From: Allomuricauda sp. TMED12
GTDB lineage: Bacteria; Bacteroidota; Bacteroidia; Flavobacteriales; Flavobacteriaceae
NCBI GenBank assembly: GCA_002167435.2
Contig: NHBR02000119.1
Location: 1 to 64,000 of the forward strand
Length of the DNA: 64,000 nucleotides
Direction of reading: 5' to 3'
The notes beneath the pieces were generated by a model. The model did not search any database. It saw only the letters and a program-made list of their open reading frames with translations, and had not been told where the DNA came from. Below are positions 8,617 to 18,203 of the stretch, one piece after another; the stretch's first letter is position 1, and each line of letters begins with the position of its first letter. The translations under genes were made by a program, and so were the position numbers.

Positions 8617-8644
8617 ATGCGTCCAATAATGGACGCATTTTTTT
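8617..8644 (+). terminator. Strong terminator after dodecin
   Basis: ATGCGTCCA (8617-8625) pairs perfectly with TGGACGCAT (8630-8638) around a 4-base loop and is followed by seven T (8638-8644). It ends the nfu-dodecin unit just before the next gene. Confidence 0.85.
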
Positions 8645-8665
8645 ATGCGCAAAAATGCTCTCCTA

Positions 8666-10771
8666 ATGAAAAAAGTGCTTTTCTATTTATTAATTGCCGT
8701 AGCGGTCCTAAGCTGCAACCAAAAATCTAAAGAAGTGACCCACGAATATACCAATGCCCTAATAGATGAAACCAGCCCTTATCTGCTACAACACGCCCAC
8801 AACCCCGTAAATTGGGAAGCATGGCACCCCGATGTGTTGGAACGGGCTCAAAAAGAGGACAAGCTTTTACTTATTAGTATTGGGTATGCCGCCTGCCATT
8901 GGTGCCACGTGATGGAAGAGGAATGTTTTGAGGATGAGCAAGTGGCCCAATTGATGAACGAGAATTTTATCAACATAAAAATTGACCGAGAAGAACGTCC
9001 CGATGTGGACCAGATTTATATGGATGCCATTCAAATGATCTCTGGTCAAGGCGGATGGCCCCTTAATATTGTTGCCTTGCCAAATGGCAGACCTTTTTGG
9101 GGCGCAACCTATGTTCCCAAGGACAACTGGATAAAATCCTTGGAGCAACTGGCTGACCTTTATAAAAAGGACAAACAAAAGATTACCCAATATGCCAACG
9201 ACCTGGCCAACGGGCTCCAGGCCATCAACTTGGTGGAAAATGATACGGATAGTGAGCTTTATTCCTTAGCGCAATTGGATACCTCAGTGAATACTTGGAA
9301 GCAATATTTTGATACTTTTTTGGGCGGACACAAACGTGCTCCAAAATTTATGATGCCCAACAACTGGGACTTTTTATTGCATTATGCCACTGCGACCGAT
9401 GCACCCGAGATTATGGAATTTGTGGACACCACACTCACCAGAATGGCCTACGGGGGTGTTTACGATCATGTAGGTGGTGGATTTTCCCGATATGCAGTGG
9501 ACACCAAATGGCACATACCCCATTTTGAAAAAATGTTGTACGACAATGGACAATTGACAAGCCTTTATGCCAAAGCCTACGCGGTAACCAAAAATGAGCT
9601 GTATAAGAGTGTGGCGGAGCAAACCATCAGTTTTGTCCAAGAAGAGCTTATGGATGAGAGCGGTGGATTTTATTCCTCATTGGATGCGGATAGTCTGGAC
9701 GAAAATCAAAAACTTGAAGAAGGTGCTTATTATGTTTGGACCAAAGAAGAACTTATACAATTATTGGGTGATGATTATGAGGTGTTCCAAGCCTATTTTA
9801 ATATTAATTCCTATGGACTGTGGGAAGAGGGTAATTATGTTTTGATTAGAGACAAAAGTGATATCGAGGTAGCTGAAAAATTCAATATCACAGTTCCAGA
9901 ATTAAAAACCAAAATAAACGAGAGCCTTGCCCTACTCAAAAAAGCAAGGATCAAACGTGCTAAACCACGACTGGATGATAAAATTTTAACCTCATGGAAC
10001 GGATTGATGTTGAAAGGGCTGGTGGATGCCTATCGCTATCTAGGGAACGAAGAATATTTAAGTTTAGCATTAAAAAATGCCGAGTTTATTGAAAGTTACA
10101 TGATCAAAGATGATGGTTCCCTTTATCGGAACCATAAAAACGGCTCAAGCACTATCAACGCATTTTTGGATGATTATGCCACGGTAATCGACGCCTACTT
10201 TTCGCTCTATGAAGTCACCTTCGATGAAAAATGGCTGGATTTGGCCAAAAAGCTACTTGATTATTCCGAAAAACACTTTTGGGATGAAGCATCGAACATG
10301 TTTTTTTACACATCGGACGAAGATAAATCCTTGATAAGAAGAACAATAGAAATGGATGATAATGTGATTTCCTCCTCAAACTCCATGATGGCAATCAATC
10401 TTTTCAAGTTTCACAAACTTTTTCTTGATGAAGGGTATGGGGAGACTTCGAAGCAAATGCTGAAAAACGTTCAAAAGGATTTTGAAGAAAGGGGACAAAG
10501 CTTTTCCAACTGGTTGCATTTAGTTCTGTACCTCAACCAAAACTTTTACGAAATAGCCATAGTTGGCAAAGACTACAAATCCATAGGACAAGAAATCATC
10601 AAATCCTATGTTCCCAATAGCATTTTGGTGGGCTCCCAAAAGGATGGAAACCTGGAACTATTGAAAAACAGGGACGTACCTGGAAAAACTCTTGCCTATG
10701 TATGCATTGAAGGCGCCTGCAAACTACCCGTATCAAACGCTGAAGAAGTTCTAAAACAGCTAGCCGACTAA
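8666..10771 (+). CDS. DUF255 thioredoxin-domain lipoprotein (YyaL/SPATA20-like)
   Basis: A 701-residue protein from the ATG at 8666, which gives a lipoprotein signal MKKVLFYLLIAVAVLSC with Cys17 as lipidation site. An ATG at 8645 would put seven residues before it and abuts the preceding terminator. The N-terminal thioredoxin-like domain (about 30-190) has ETSPYLLQHAHNPVNW, the redox-type CHWCH (Cys77, Cys80) and DREERPDVDQIYM, all hallmarks of the YyaL/SPATA20 family. The rest is an alpha/alpha-toroid of glycosidase-like fold with FEKMLYDNGQL and DDKILTSWNGLM. The biochemical role is not established. Predicted extracytoplasmic location, since family members in other phyla are often cytosolic. 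Confidence 0.9.
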   Translation: MKKVLFYLLIAVAVLSCNQKSKEVTHEYTNALIDETSPYLLQHAHNPVNWEAWHPDVLERAQKEDKLLLISIGYAACHWCHVMEEECFEDEQVAQLMNENFINIKIDREERPDVDQIYMDAIQMISGQGGWPLNIVALPNGRPFWGATYVPKDNWIKSLEQLADLYKKDKQKITQYANDLANGLQAINLVENDTDSELYSLAQLDTSVNTWKQYFDTFLGGHKRAPKFMMPNNWDFLLHYATATDAPEIMEFVDTTLTRMAYGGVYDHVGGGFSRYAVDTKWHIPHFEKMLYDNGQLTSLYAKAYAVTKNELYKSVAEQTISFVQEELMDESGGFYSSLDADSLDENQKLEEGAYYVWTKEELIQLLGDDYEVFQAYFNINSYGLWEEGNYVLIRDKSDIEVAEKFNITVPELKTKINESLALLKKARIKRAKPRLDDKILTSWNGLMLKGLVDAYRYLGNEEYLSLALKNAEFIESYMIKDDGSLYRNHKNGSSTINAFLDDYATVIDAYFSLYEVTFDEKWLDLAKKLLDYSEKHFWDEASNMFFYTSDEDKSLIRRTIEMDDNVISSSNSMMAINLFKFHKLFLDEGYGETSKQMLKNVQKDFEERGQSFSNWLHLVLYLNQNFYEIAIVGKDYKSIGQEIIKSYVPNSILVGSQKDGNLELLKNRDVPGKTLAYVCIEGACKLPVSNAEEVLKQLAD

Positions 10772-10841
10772 CATTTATTTAAAAACCTTTTTTTATTTCA
10801 TTTGAATATTAATTACGTTGCTATTTAAACTAAAAACCATT

Positions 10842-11669
10842 ATGGAAGAATTAGAAAATTATCAAGATTACATAGACCAAGCTGTAGAATGGTCCTTTAG
10901 TGTATTGCCCAATCTTATTACTGCAATCATTACTTTTTTTGTGGGTGTTTGGGTTATCCGATTGATCAATAAAATGGTCCGCCGATTTTTTGCCAAGAAG
11001 GATTACGATGAAACCTTGGAATCATTTTTACAGAGTTTTATAAGTGTTATCCTTAAAGCTTTGGTGTTTGTTTTAGTGGTCACACAATTGGGAGTCAAAA
11101 CCTCATCCTTGGTTGCCTTGGTCGGTGCCGCTGGTCTTGCCATTGGTTTGGCCCTACAAGGTTCCTTGGCCAATTTTGCCGGAGGGGTACTCATTTTAAT
11201 CTTTAAACCTTTTAAGGTAGGGGATTTTATTTCAGCCCAAGGAGTGGACGGAACCGTAAAGGAAATCTCCATTTTCAATACAAAACTGAGCACGTTTGGC
11301 AACCAAATTGCCATTATCCCAAATGGACAGCTTTCCAACGGAAATGTGATCAATTATAATATGGAGAATACCCGAAGGGATAAATTTGATGTAGGGATTG
11401 GATATGGATCCAATATTAAAGAGGCCAAAGAAATTCTTTTAAAGATATGTGCCGAAAACCCCAGCATCAATACAGAACCTGCCCCCGAAGTATACGTAGG
11501 TGAATTGGGTGATAGTTCTGTAAACCTTACGCTCCGTTTTTGGGCCAATACCGATGTTTTTTGGCCTGCACATTTTTATGTGATAGAGCAAACCAAACTA
11601 CGTTTTGATGCCGCGGGAATTGAGATTCCATTCCCACAACGGGTGATGCACAAAGCTATGGAAGATTAA
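10842..11669 (+). CDS. Small-conductance mechanosensitive channel (MscS family)
   Basis: A 275-residue inner-membrane channel that opens on membrane tension to release solutes. It has three transmembrane segments: about 22-45, a second around 65-85, and the pore-lining helix about 90-120 rich in Gly/Ala (VALVGAAGLAIGLALQGSLANFAGG). The cytoplasmic beta domain follows, with FKPFKVGDFI and the ALQGSLANFAGGVLI region typical of MscS. The ATG at 10842 is chosen over a TTG at 10818. Its stop overlaps the convergent tsaB stop by four bases. Length is close to E. coli MscS (286). Confidence 0.94.
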   Translation: MEELENYQDYIDQAVEWSFSVLPNLITAIITFFVGVWVIRLINKMVRRFFAKKDYDETLESFLQSFISVILKALVFVLVVTQLGVKTSSLVALVGAAGLAIGLALQGSLANFAGGVLILIFKPFKVGDFISAQGVDGTVKEISIFNTKLSTFGNQIAIIPNGQLSNGNVINYNMENTRRDKFDVGIGYGSNIKEAKEILLKICAENPSINTEPAPEVYVGELGDSSVNLTLRFWANTDVFWPAHFYVIEQTKLRFDAAGIEIPFPQRVMHKAMED

Positions 11670-12346
11670 TTTTTCTTCTTTTTTTGCTGAAGGACAAAAT
11701 CTTTGAGGTAATAAGGTTCAAAATAGGCTACATCCTCAAATTGTTTTGACTCATATTTTTCAAAAGCAATCGAAACCATATCCTTGGCCGAAGGAACAAC
11801 AGATTCATTGAAAATAAAATTGGGGTGTTGCAAAACACCCCTACATTTTTCGGCGCCACTCCCCATTACATATACCTTGTTCTCACCAAGATATTCAACA
11901 AAGGATTCCTCATTGATCACTTCTGCGCGAGTCTCCCGTATTTTTTGATAGTTGTTATCATAAACACAGGAATACACTTCCATACGTCTGGCATCGAGCA
12001 CCGGAATTACCAATTCACCAGGCTTTAAATCCACTTGGTTGGCCATGCTCTGTAAAGTTGGGATGGAAATCAACGGAATGTCCAAGGAAAAACAGATTCC
12101 TTTTGCCGCCGACACCCCAATACGGAGTCCTGTATAGGAACCAGGACCTTTGCTTATGGCAACGGCATCGAGGTCCGAAAATGACAAAGAAGCCTCTTTC
12201 AAGGCTTCTTTTATAAATACATGTAATTGTTCCGAGTGCGAATAGCTCGCTGCATTGTTTTCTTTTAGGACAATGATTTCATCATCCCTTGAGATGCTCA
12301 CAGAGCAATTGGTTGTAGCTGTTTCTAAATGTAGTATTATGGCCAT
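11666..12346 (-). CDS. tsaB: tRNA threonylcarbamoyladenosine biosynthesis protein TsaB
   Basis: A 226-residue ASKHA-fold protein that acts with TsaD and TsaE to make the t6A37 modification of ANN-decoding tRNAs. The N-terminal ILHLETATTNCSVSI and the signature KGPGSYTGLRIG are present. The ATG at 12346 is preferred to GTG at 12355, because a TATCTTTG promoter box occupies 12355-12362 directly upstream. The gene follows the TolC-type gene of the efflux operon on the same strand. Its own promoter box suggests the essential gene does not depend on the efflux operon. Confidence 0.93.
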   Translation of the reverse strand: MAIILHLETATTNCSVSISRDDEIIVLKENNAASYSHSEQLHVFIKEALKEASLSFSDLDAVAISKGPGSYTGLRIGVSAAKGICFSLDIPLISIPTLQSMANQVDLKPGELVIPVLDARRMEVYSCVYDNNYQKIRETRAEVINEESFVEYLGENKVYVMGSGAEKCRGVLQHPNFIFNESVVPSAKDMVSIAFEKYESKQFEDVAYFEPYYLKDFVLQQKKKKN

Positions 12347-12354
12347 AGCGGCCA

Positions 12355-12362
12355 CAAAGATA
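12355..12362 (-). promoter_or_regulatory. Candidate -7 box of tsaB promoter
   Basis: The minus strand reads TATCTTTG, matching TAnnTTTG, with its last base only nine bases before the tsaB ATG; the leader would be a few bases at most. The nearest TTTGG upstream is 23 bases away, longer than the usual 19-20. Confidence 0.45.
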
Positions 12363-13712
12363 CTAGTTTAATGCAATCGGGATACCAAAGTAGAATTCCA
12401 ATATTTTCAATCGGAAAATGTAATTGTACTTGGTCCTTATTACATCGGCCTGGGCATTTTCCAGCCTGGCCTGTGCTTGACTGTATTCGAAGGCATTCAT
12501 TAAACCAACATCGTAACGGTCCTTGGCATACTCGTAGGACAAACGTCTAGCTTCCAGCGTTTTTTCTGCGGCTTCATAGGCCTTTTCAAACGTATTTACG
12601 TTTACATAGGCTTGTTGAATAGTACTTTCTAGAGCCAACTTATCCTGCTCCAACTGCAATTTGGCTTTTTCCAAACTTATTTTAGATCGCATAACGTTGT
12701 TGCGCGTGCTCCATCCATTGAAAATGGGGACGTTCAACTGGGCCCCATAACTAATACCATCAAAAATCCATAGTTGATCGGTAAAATTAGGAGTATATGG
12801 AACACCGTTTCCATCAGGTATCTGGGTTACATCGGAATACCGTGTACCGTATTGGAAAAACCCTGACAAAGTCGGCAAGTAAGCTCCCTTGGCAATCTTA
12901 AGATCTTGCTCGGCCAACCCTACATTGGTTTCAGAGAATTTAATGTCATTTCTAAAACCTAATGCTTTATCAAAAATAACCTTTGGTGAGTTTTTAAGAA
13001 TATCGGAAGGCGGTATAGAGAATTCCTCTTCTGCTATATCAAAGTTTTCGTAATCGGTTATCTGTAGCAATTGTGCTAGACTTACTCTTGATATGATTAC
13101 AAGACTTTCACCATTGATTATCTGCTGTTCTTGATTGGCAGCGGTAGCTTCAATTTCCAAAAGATCACCTCTTGGCACAACCCCGGATTCCACCAATTCC
13201 TTGGTTCTTTTCAGGTCTTGTTCCGTAACGGCGTATTGCGCTTTAAAGGTTTTAAGCTGTTCTTTATTGGAAACTACATCCAAGTAGGCGTTTGCTACGT
13301 TCAACCGAATATCGTCCTTTAAATTATCCAAACGGTATTGACTGGCAATAGCACTCATTTTTGCGCGGTTCAACCGGTTTATGTTCCTCAATCCATCAAA
13401 TAGTGTTACGTTGGAACTGAACCCGGCATTTACGTTAAATGCAGTGCTGTTCGTGGGCAAGTTGTTTGTTGGATTAATGGAGAAACCAGTATTACTCGAC
13501 ACCGATGTTGACGCATTTAAGTTGGGAAGAAAATTCCCCACGGCATCGGATTTATCAATTTGAGCATTCTCCAAATCCAGTTCAAATTGTTCTACGGTCA
13601 AGTTGTTATCTACTGCATATTCCACACATTCCTGAAGTGTCCATTTGCGCATTTGTGCGCTGGAAAAGGCAACGGCGAACAACAGTAATACTATTGTTAT
13701 GCTATTTTTCAT
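12363..13712 (-). CDS. TolC-family outer-membrane efflux channel
   Basis: Outer-membrane factor of a tripartite efflux pump, 449 residues from the ATG at 13712, which starts a clear signal peptide (MKNSITIVLLLFAVAFSSAQ). The ATG-like start at 13751 would add 13 charged residues ahead of it. After MRKWTLQECVEYAVDNNLTVEQ come two OEP repeats with long helices (about 30-230 and 245-445), and the conserved Asn/Gly-rich turns. It is the last gene of the efflux operon, 42 bases after an adaptor gene. Substrate is unknown. Confidence 0.92.
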   Translation of the reverse strand: MKNSITIVLLLFAVAFSSAQMRKWTLQECVEYAVDNNLTVEQFELDLENAQIDKSDAVGNFLPNLNASTSVSSNTGFSINPTNNLPTNSTAFNVNAGFSSNVTLFDGLRNINRLNRAKMSAIASQYRLDNLKDDIRLNVANAYLDVVSNKEQLKTFKAQYAVTEQDLKRTKELVESGVVPRGDLLEIEATAANQEQQIINGESLVIISRVSLAQLLQITDYENFDIAEEEFSIPPSDILKNSPKVIFDKALGFRNDIKFSETNVGLAEQDLKIAKGAYLPTLSGFFQYGTRYSDVTQIPDGNGVPYTPNFTDQLWIFDGISYGAQLNVPIFNGWSTRNNVMRSKISLEKAKLQLEQDKLALESTIQQAYVNVNTFEKAYEAAEKTLEARRLSYEYAKDRYDVGLMNAFEYSQAQARLENAQADVIRTKYNYIFRLKILEFYFGIPIALN

Positions 13713-13754
13713 TCGTTTTTTGATTTTGGTTGTTAAAATGATGGTCAACATGGC

Positions 13755-14873
13755 TTAATCTTCGTCAGATTTTTTCTCAAGCTTGTTCCAAACTTTGATT
13801 TTATCATCTTCACCAATCCCTGAAACAATTTCGACATCTATACCGTCACTTACACCCAACTCAAGATCTCTACGCTCAAACTCGTTCTCTCCCACTTCTA
13901 CCTCTACATAAGGCTTTTCCGTTTCTTTGTCAAATTGAAGCAAGGCTTCTTTTAAGGAAAGTACATCTTTCTTCTCTTCTAAAACAATGGAGGCATTGGC
14001 GCTGTAACCTGCTCTTACATATGAAGTACTATCGGTATCCTTAACGGCTAAATCTCCTTCGATTTTAAACTGAACAGCTCCCTCTTCCTCTACACCTTTT
14101 GGTGCAATAAATTTAAGGTTGGCATCAAATTTTTGTGCTTCCAGAGCTCCCAAACTAATTTCCAAAGGCATACCTACATGTAATTTTCCAACCTCGGCTT
14201 CGTCAACTTCTCCTTCAAATATCATTTTGGACATATCGGCGATAGTCGCAATTGTAGTACCCTCGTTAAAGTTGTTACTTTGGATTACCTGATCCCCTTC
14301 CTTCACAGGAATCTCCAAGATGGTTCCAGAAACAGTGGCCCTAATATTGGTGTTTGCACTCGCTGAACCTCCTGCAGAACCTTTTCTAATAATCTGATAA
14401 TCGGCCTGTGCATTTTTCAACTCTTGCAAGGCTTGTTCGTAGGTCAATTTCAAGTTATTGAAATCTTGATTGGAAATTACCCCTTTATCGAACAATGTTT
14501 TATTTCTATCGTACTCCAACTTGGCATTACTAAGGGCCAATTCGGCATTACGAACCCGACCTGCAGCCTGGTTCATGGATTGCTCGTTAGGAACTACTTT
14601 AATTACCGCAATAAGATCGCCAGATTGTACTCTTACTCCTTCTTCCAAAAGAATCTTGTCAATAATCCCAGAAATTTGAGGTTTGATGTTAATTTCATCC
14701 TCAGGAATAACTTTTCCGGTAACGATTACTTTATTGACGATGTCCTTTCGTTCTGCTGTTTCGGTTTTATACAGCTCTGCAGGAGTACTATTCTGCTTTA
14801 AAAAGTAGACAACTGCGGCCAAAATACCTATGACCACTACCCCTATCAATCCGTATTTTACATACTTGTTCAT
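13755..14873 (-). CDS. Efflux periplasmic adaptor, HlyD/MacA-like (copy B)
   Basis: A 372-residue membrane-fusion protein. One N-terminal transmembrane helix (about 7-25), a lipoyl/barrel-sandwich domain (KPQISGIIDKILLEEG and later VSGTILEIPVKEGD), a helical hairpin of about 80 residues, then beta-barrel and membrane-proximal domains ending GVSDGIDVEIVSGIGEDDKIKVW. It should link the MacB-like permeases to the TolC channel encoded next. It closely resembles the adaptor at 18204-19304 along the whole length; their shared phrases include KIKVVPN and VSDGI. The two adaptors are part of a duplicated block. Confidence 0.93.
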   Translation of the reverse strand: MNKYVKYGLIGVVVIGILAAVVYFLKQNSTPAELYKTETAERKDIVNKVIVTGKVIPEDEINIKPQISGIIDKILLEEGVRVQSGDLIAVIKVVPNEQSMNQAAGRVRNAELALSNAKLEYDRNKTLFDKGVISNQDFNNLKLTYEQALQELKNAQADYQIIRKGSAGGSASANTNIRATVSGTILEIPVKEGDQVIQSNNFNEGTTIATIADMSKMIFEGEVDEAEVGKLHVGMPLEISLGALEAQKFDANLKFIAPKGVEEEGAVQFKIEGDLAVKDTDSTSYVRAGYSANASIVLEEKKDVLSLKEALLQFDKETEKPYVEVEVGENEFERRDLELGVSDGIDVEIVSGIGEDDKIKVWNKLEKKSDED

Positions 14874-14912
14874 TATTGCTTATTTGATTTCGTTATTTAA
14901 TTGTGTTGATTA

Positions 14913-16169
14913 TTATTCTTCTCTTAATGCATCTATGGGTTTAATTCTTACAGCTCGGTTGGCCGGCAATAATCCAATGAGTACACTCAGCCCTACCATT
15001 AAAACAAATGATATGACAAATTGCGGTATGCTGATCATTGGCTTTACAAATGGAAAATCATCCCCACTGCCCCACATGGCATCCAAAATGGACAATATCC
15101 CTACTGCAACGGCAAAACCTACCAGACCGGCAAATGCTGTTAATACTATGGCTTCTACGACAATCTGACGTTTCACTATCTTAGGTGTTGCACCCAGGGC
15201 TCTTCTTACTCCTATTTCTTGTGTGCGTTCTTTTACAGTGATTAAAAGAATATTACTGATGGCAATTACACCAGCCAACAGTGTAAAGATTCCAACGAAA
15301 AATGAAAATCCTTTCAGAACTGTTGTAAATGCGGTGATATTGTTGAAAATCTCCGACATATCAAAACTTCCAATCGCACGTTCATCATCTGGGTGGATAT
15401 CGTATTTTGCCTTTAGAATATCCTTTATTTGTTTTTCAACGATCGGTACTGGAGTATTATCTTCTACCGCTATGGCCATCCATCCCATTCTATCACCCGA
15501 GTTAAAGGCCTTCTGGAAGGTGGTAAAAGGTATAAATACCGCATTTTCCCCGTCTATATTAATGTTGTTGTTTGGCTTATAAATACCTACAACAGAAAAG
15601 TATATACCGTTTATTCGGATTTCCTGACCTATGGCATTTTCGCCTTTGTCAAACAACAGTTTATAGGTTTCCTCACCGATAACACATACTTTTTTTGAAC
15701 CTTCTATATCGGTCTGGTTCAAAAATCGTCCTTCTACCAATTTCTTCTTGGTAATGTTATCAATTTCTGGAAAGTCGCCGTAAACAGATGAACCACTGGT
15801 TTGTCCATTTCGATAAACAGTTACCACACCTCGATGGTTACCCAACTCGATGCGCGGAGCCAATACTTCTATTTCAGGAATCTGTTTTTTGAGGATATCC
15901 GCATCTTCCAACTTGTACCTGATTCTTCTGCCGCGTTCAAAACCTTTGTAGGGCTCAGAAGTTGATTGACCCCATACAAACAAACTGTTCGAGGCAGTTC
16001 CCGCAAATAATTTATTGAATCCATTGCTCATTCCATTGGCCGAACCCAGCAACAACACCAAAATGATCATAGCAAAGATTACTCCCAGCATGGTGAGGAA
16101 GGTCCTAAGCATATTCTTGCCAAGGGTATGAAAAATCTCTATCCACAAGTCTTTATCGAATAACCACAT
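14913..16169 (-). CDS. MacB-like ABC transporter permease (P4)
   Basis: A 418-residue MacB/FtsX-type permease: one N-terminal transmembrane helix (about 22-45), a large MacB periplasmic core domain (about 48-240) and three C-terminal helices with the FtsX motif VKERTQEIGVRRALGATP. MacB-like proteins use ATP binding outside the membrane channel to move the adaptor-TolC assembly, rather than carry substrate through the membrane. There is no ATPase domain, so the separate ATP-binding protein at 17394 must serve it. It is most like permease P2 (19338-20594) at the start. P3 lies two bases upstream. Confidence 0.92.
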   Translation of the reverse strand: MWLFDKDLWIEIFHTLGKNMLRTFLTMLGVIFAMIILVLLLGSANGMSNGFNKLFAGTASNSLFVWGQSTSEPYKGFERGRRIRYKLEDADILKKQIPEIEVLAPRIELGNHRGVVTVYRNGQTSGSSVYGDFPEIDNITKKKLVEGRFLNQTDIEGSKKVCVIGEETYKLLFDKGENAIGQEIRINGIYFSVVGIYKPNNNINIDGENAVFIPFTTFQKAFNSGDRMGWMAIAVEDNTPVPIVEKQIKDILKAKYDIHPDDERAIGSFDMSEIFNNITAFTTVLKGFSFFVGIFTLLAGVIAISNILLITVKERTQEIGVRRALGATPKIVKRQIVVEAIVLTAFAGLVGFAVAVGILSILDAMWGSGDDFPFVKPMISIPQFVISFVLMVGLSVLIGLLPANRAVRIKPIDALREE

Positions 16170-16171
16170 AA

Positions 16172-17401
16172 CTATTTATCACTTAATGCAACAATGGGTT
16201 TAACATTAGCAGCCTTCATGGCCGGCAACAAGCCCGCCAATACTCCTGCAACTATCAAAACAATAGTGGCAGTGACCACTACTGAAAGGCTTACGGATGG
16301 ATTGCTAAAGGCAGGCGTCTCTATTGTAGGCCCTATGGCCGCCAGGATCATCCAAGCAAACAACAGTCCAATAAAACCAGAAATCGACGTAATGAAAACC
16401 GACTCCAATAGTACCAAGTTTATAATTTGACTAGGCCTTGCACCCAGGGCTTTCCGTACTCCGATTTCCTTGGTTCTTTCCTTAATGGTAAACACCATAA
16501 TATTCCCAATACCAACAATTCCTGCTATGAGTATCAAAAACCCAACACCGATACCAATTCCTTTCAACACAGCGGTAAAACTACTGATGTTATCAAAAGC
16601 CTCCGCGTAATTAAATACATATAAGCCAGATTGATCTTCCGGATCAATTTTGTGTCTTCTTTTCATTAGATCCTCCAACCTACTTGAAAACTCCAATGAC
16701 GTTGAAAGGTCATAGCTTGGATTATAGGTAAGGGCGATCATGTTAATATTATTGGTGTTCCCGTAAATTCGCTGATAGGTACTTATGGGAGCATATATTC
16801 TTCTTTCTGCGTTGTCGTCACCATCATCCGTAAATATTCCAATTACTCTAAAGGGCAATCCATTGAACTCCACAAATTTTCCCAAGGGGTCTTCGTCTTT
16901 AAAAAGATCCTCGGCAACTTTTCTACCAATTACGGCAACTTTGGCCTTGTTGATAAGGTCCGCTTCATTGATATATCTACCGGCAACGACCAAGGTTTTT
17001 TCAATAGCCTGATGATCGGGGTGGGTACCTTGCACGGAATAAGAACCCGTCTCATCCTTATATCTTGCGGTGGTGTTGGTATAATATCTGGCACTTATAT
17101 ATTCGACATCCTCCGGAAAGCTTCTCTTAATGTATTCCACATCATCATTTTTCAATTGGATTCGCCTGCCTTCCTCAAAACCTCCATAAGCCTTGGAAGT
17201 AGTTCCCGGACGCACAAAAATGGAATTAGTGGCATCATCGTTGAACTGGCCCACAAAACCATTTTCCATGCCGTTTACGGAAGCAAGGAGCATTACCAGT
17301 ATAAAGATGGCCCACCCCACGGAAAAACCCGTTAAAAATGTCCTAAGCTTATTGGTCTTAAGCGTATTAAATATTTCCTGCCAAACGTCCCGATCAAACA
17401 T
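16172..17401 (-). CDS. MacB-like ABC transporter permease (P3)
   Basis: A 409-residue permease with the same plan as P4: N-terminal helix (about 20-42), MacB core domain, three C-terminal helices and IKERTKEIGVRKALGARP. The opening MFDRDVWQEIFNTLKTNKLRTFLTG mirrors P1 at 20608-21852 (MFDLERWQEIFDTI and KNKLRTFLTG), so P3/P4 repeat P1/P2. Its start overlaps the ATPase gene by eight bases, which suggests translational coupling and a shared complex. Confidence 0.92.
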   Translation of the reverse strand: MFDRDVWQEIFNTLKTNKLRTFLTGFSVGWAIFILVMLLASVNGMENGFVGQFNDDATNSIFVRPGTTSKAYGGFEEGRRIQLKNDDVEYIKRSFPEDVEYISARYYTNTTARYKDETGSYSVQGTHPDHQAIEKTLVVAGRYINEADLINKAKVAVIGRKVAEDLFKDEDPLGKFVEFNGLPFRVIGIFTDDGDDNAERRIYAPISTYQRIYGNTNNINMIALTYNPSYDLSTSLEFSSRLEDLMKRRHKIDPEDQSGLYVFNYAEAFDNISSFTAVLKGIGIGVGFLILIAGIVGIGNIMVFTIKERTKEIGVRKALGARPSQIINLVLLESVFITSISGFIGLLFAWMILAAIGPTIETPAFSNPSVSLSVVVTATIVLIVAGVLAGLLPAMKAANVKPIVALSDK

Positions 17402-18095
17402 ATTGTTCCGCCCTTACTTGTTCGACTTTTTTATCTTCTACAATAACACCGTCTTTTAGGTGCACAATTCGTTTGCACATATGTGCAATATCCTCCTCGT
17501 GGGTAACCACCAAAATGGTATTCCCATCATCGTTAATTTTTTGGATAAGGTCCATTACCTCATAGGAAGTTGTACTGTCCAAAGCTCCCGTTGGCTCATC
17601 CGCCAACAACACTTTGGGTTCGGCCGCCATGGCACGTGCAATGGCCACCCTTTGCTTTTGTCCTCCGGACAATTCGCTAGGTAAATGGTCGGCCCATGGT
17701 TTTAGGCCCACTCTTTCCAAATATTTCATCGCTTTTTCTTGACGCTCCTTTCTTGGTACTTTTTGGTAATACAATGGAAGCGCCACATTCTCTAAAGCAC
17801 TTTTATAATTTATCAGGTTGAATGATTGGAAGATGAATCCCAAGAACTTATTTCTATATTGCGCCGCTTTGGTCTCGCTCAGGTTTTTAATCGGTACACC
17901 ATCCAAAGTATACTCACCGGAATCTGCACCATCCAACATTCCTAAAATGTTCAATAAGGTAGATTTTCCTGATCCTGAAGACCCCATAATGGCTACAAGC
18001 TCGCCTTCTTCTACTTTAAAATTTATCCCTTTTAAAACATGAAGGACATTACTCCCCATTTTATAGGATTTATGAAGATCTTTGATTTCTATCAT
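17394..18095 (-). CDS. ABC transporter ATP-binding protein (MacB/LolD type)
   Basis: A 233-residue cytoplasmic ATPase that powers the MacB-like permeases. Walker A GSSGSGKST (38-46), Q loop in FIFQSFNLIN, signature LSGGQKQRVAIARAMA, Walker B LLADEPTGALD and the H-loop VTHE are all intact. It is the only ATPase in an operon with four permeases. It sits between the two permease-adaptor blocks: adaptor A lies 108 bases upstream and P3 overlaps it. The spacer upstream holds a TCTTACT/AGTAAGA inverted repeat (18114-18139) but no clear promoter. Confidence 0.95.
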   Translation of the reverse strand: MIEIKDLHKSYKMGSNVLHVLKGINFKVEEGELVAIMGSSGSGKSTLLNILGMLDGADSGEYTLDGVPIKNLSETKAAQYRNKFLGFIFQSFNLINYKSALENVALPLYYQKVPRKERQEKAMKYLERVGLKPWADHLPSELSGGQKQRVAIARAMAAEPKVLLADEPTGALDSTTSYEVMDLIQKINDDGNTILVVTHEEDIAHMCKRIVHLKDGVIVEDKKVEQVRAEQYV

Positions 18096-18203
18096 GATTG
18101 GTGATGTTAGCTATCTTACTTTTACCTCTGCTAGTAAGACATATAAGTTGTTAAAATGTTACAAGATTTTTTACTTTTTTTTCTTAATGGTGATTTTTAT
18201 GGA

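Noticed and set aside
18114-18139. TCTTACT/AGTAAGA inverted repeat before the ABC ATPase gene
   Set aside because: Seven-base arms with a 12-base spacer can occur by chance in A/T-rich spacers; no promoter or second copy supports it.
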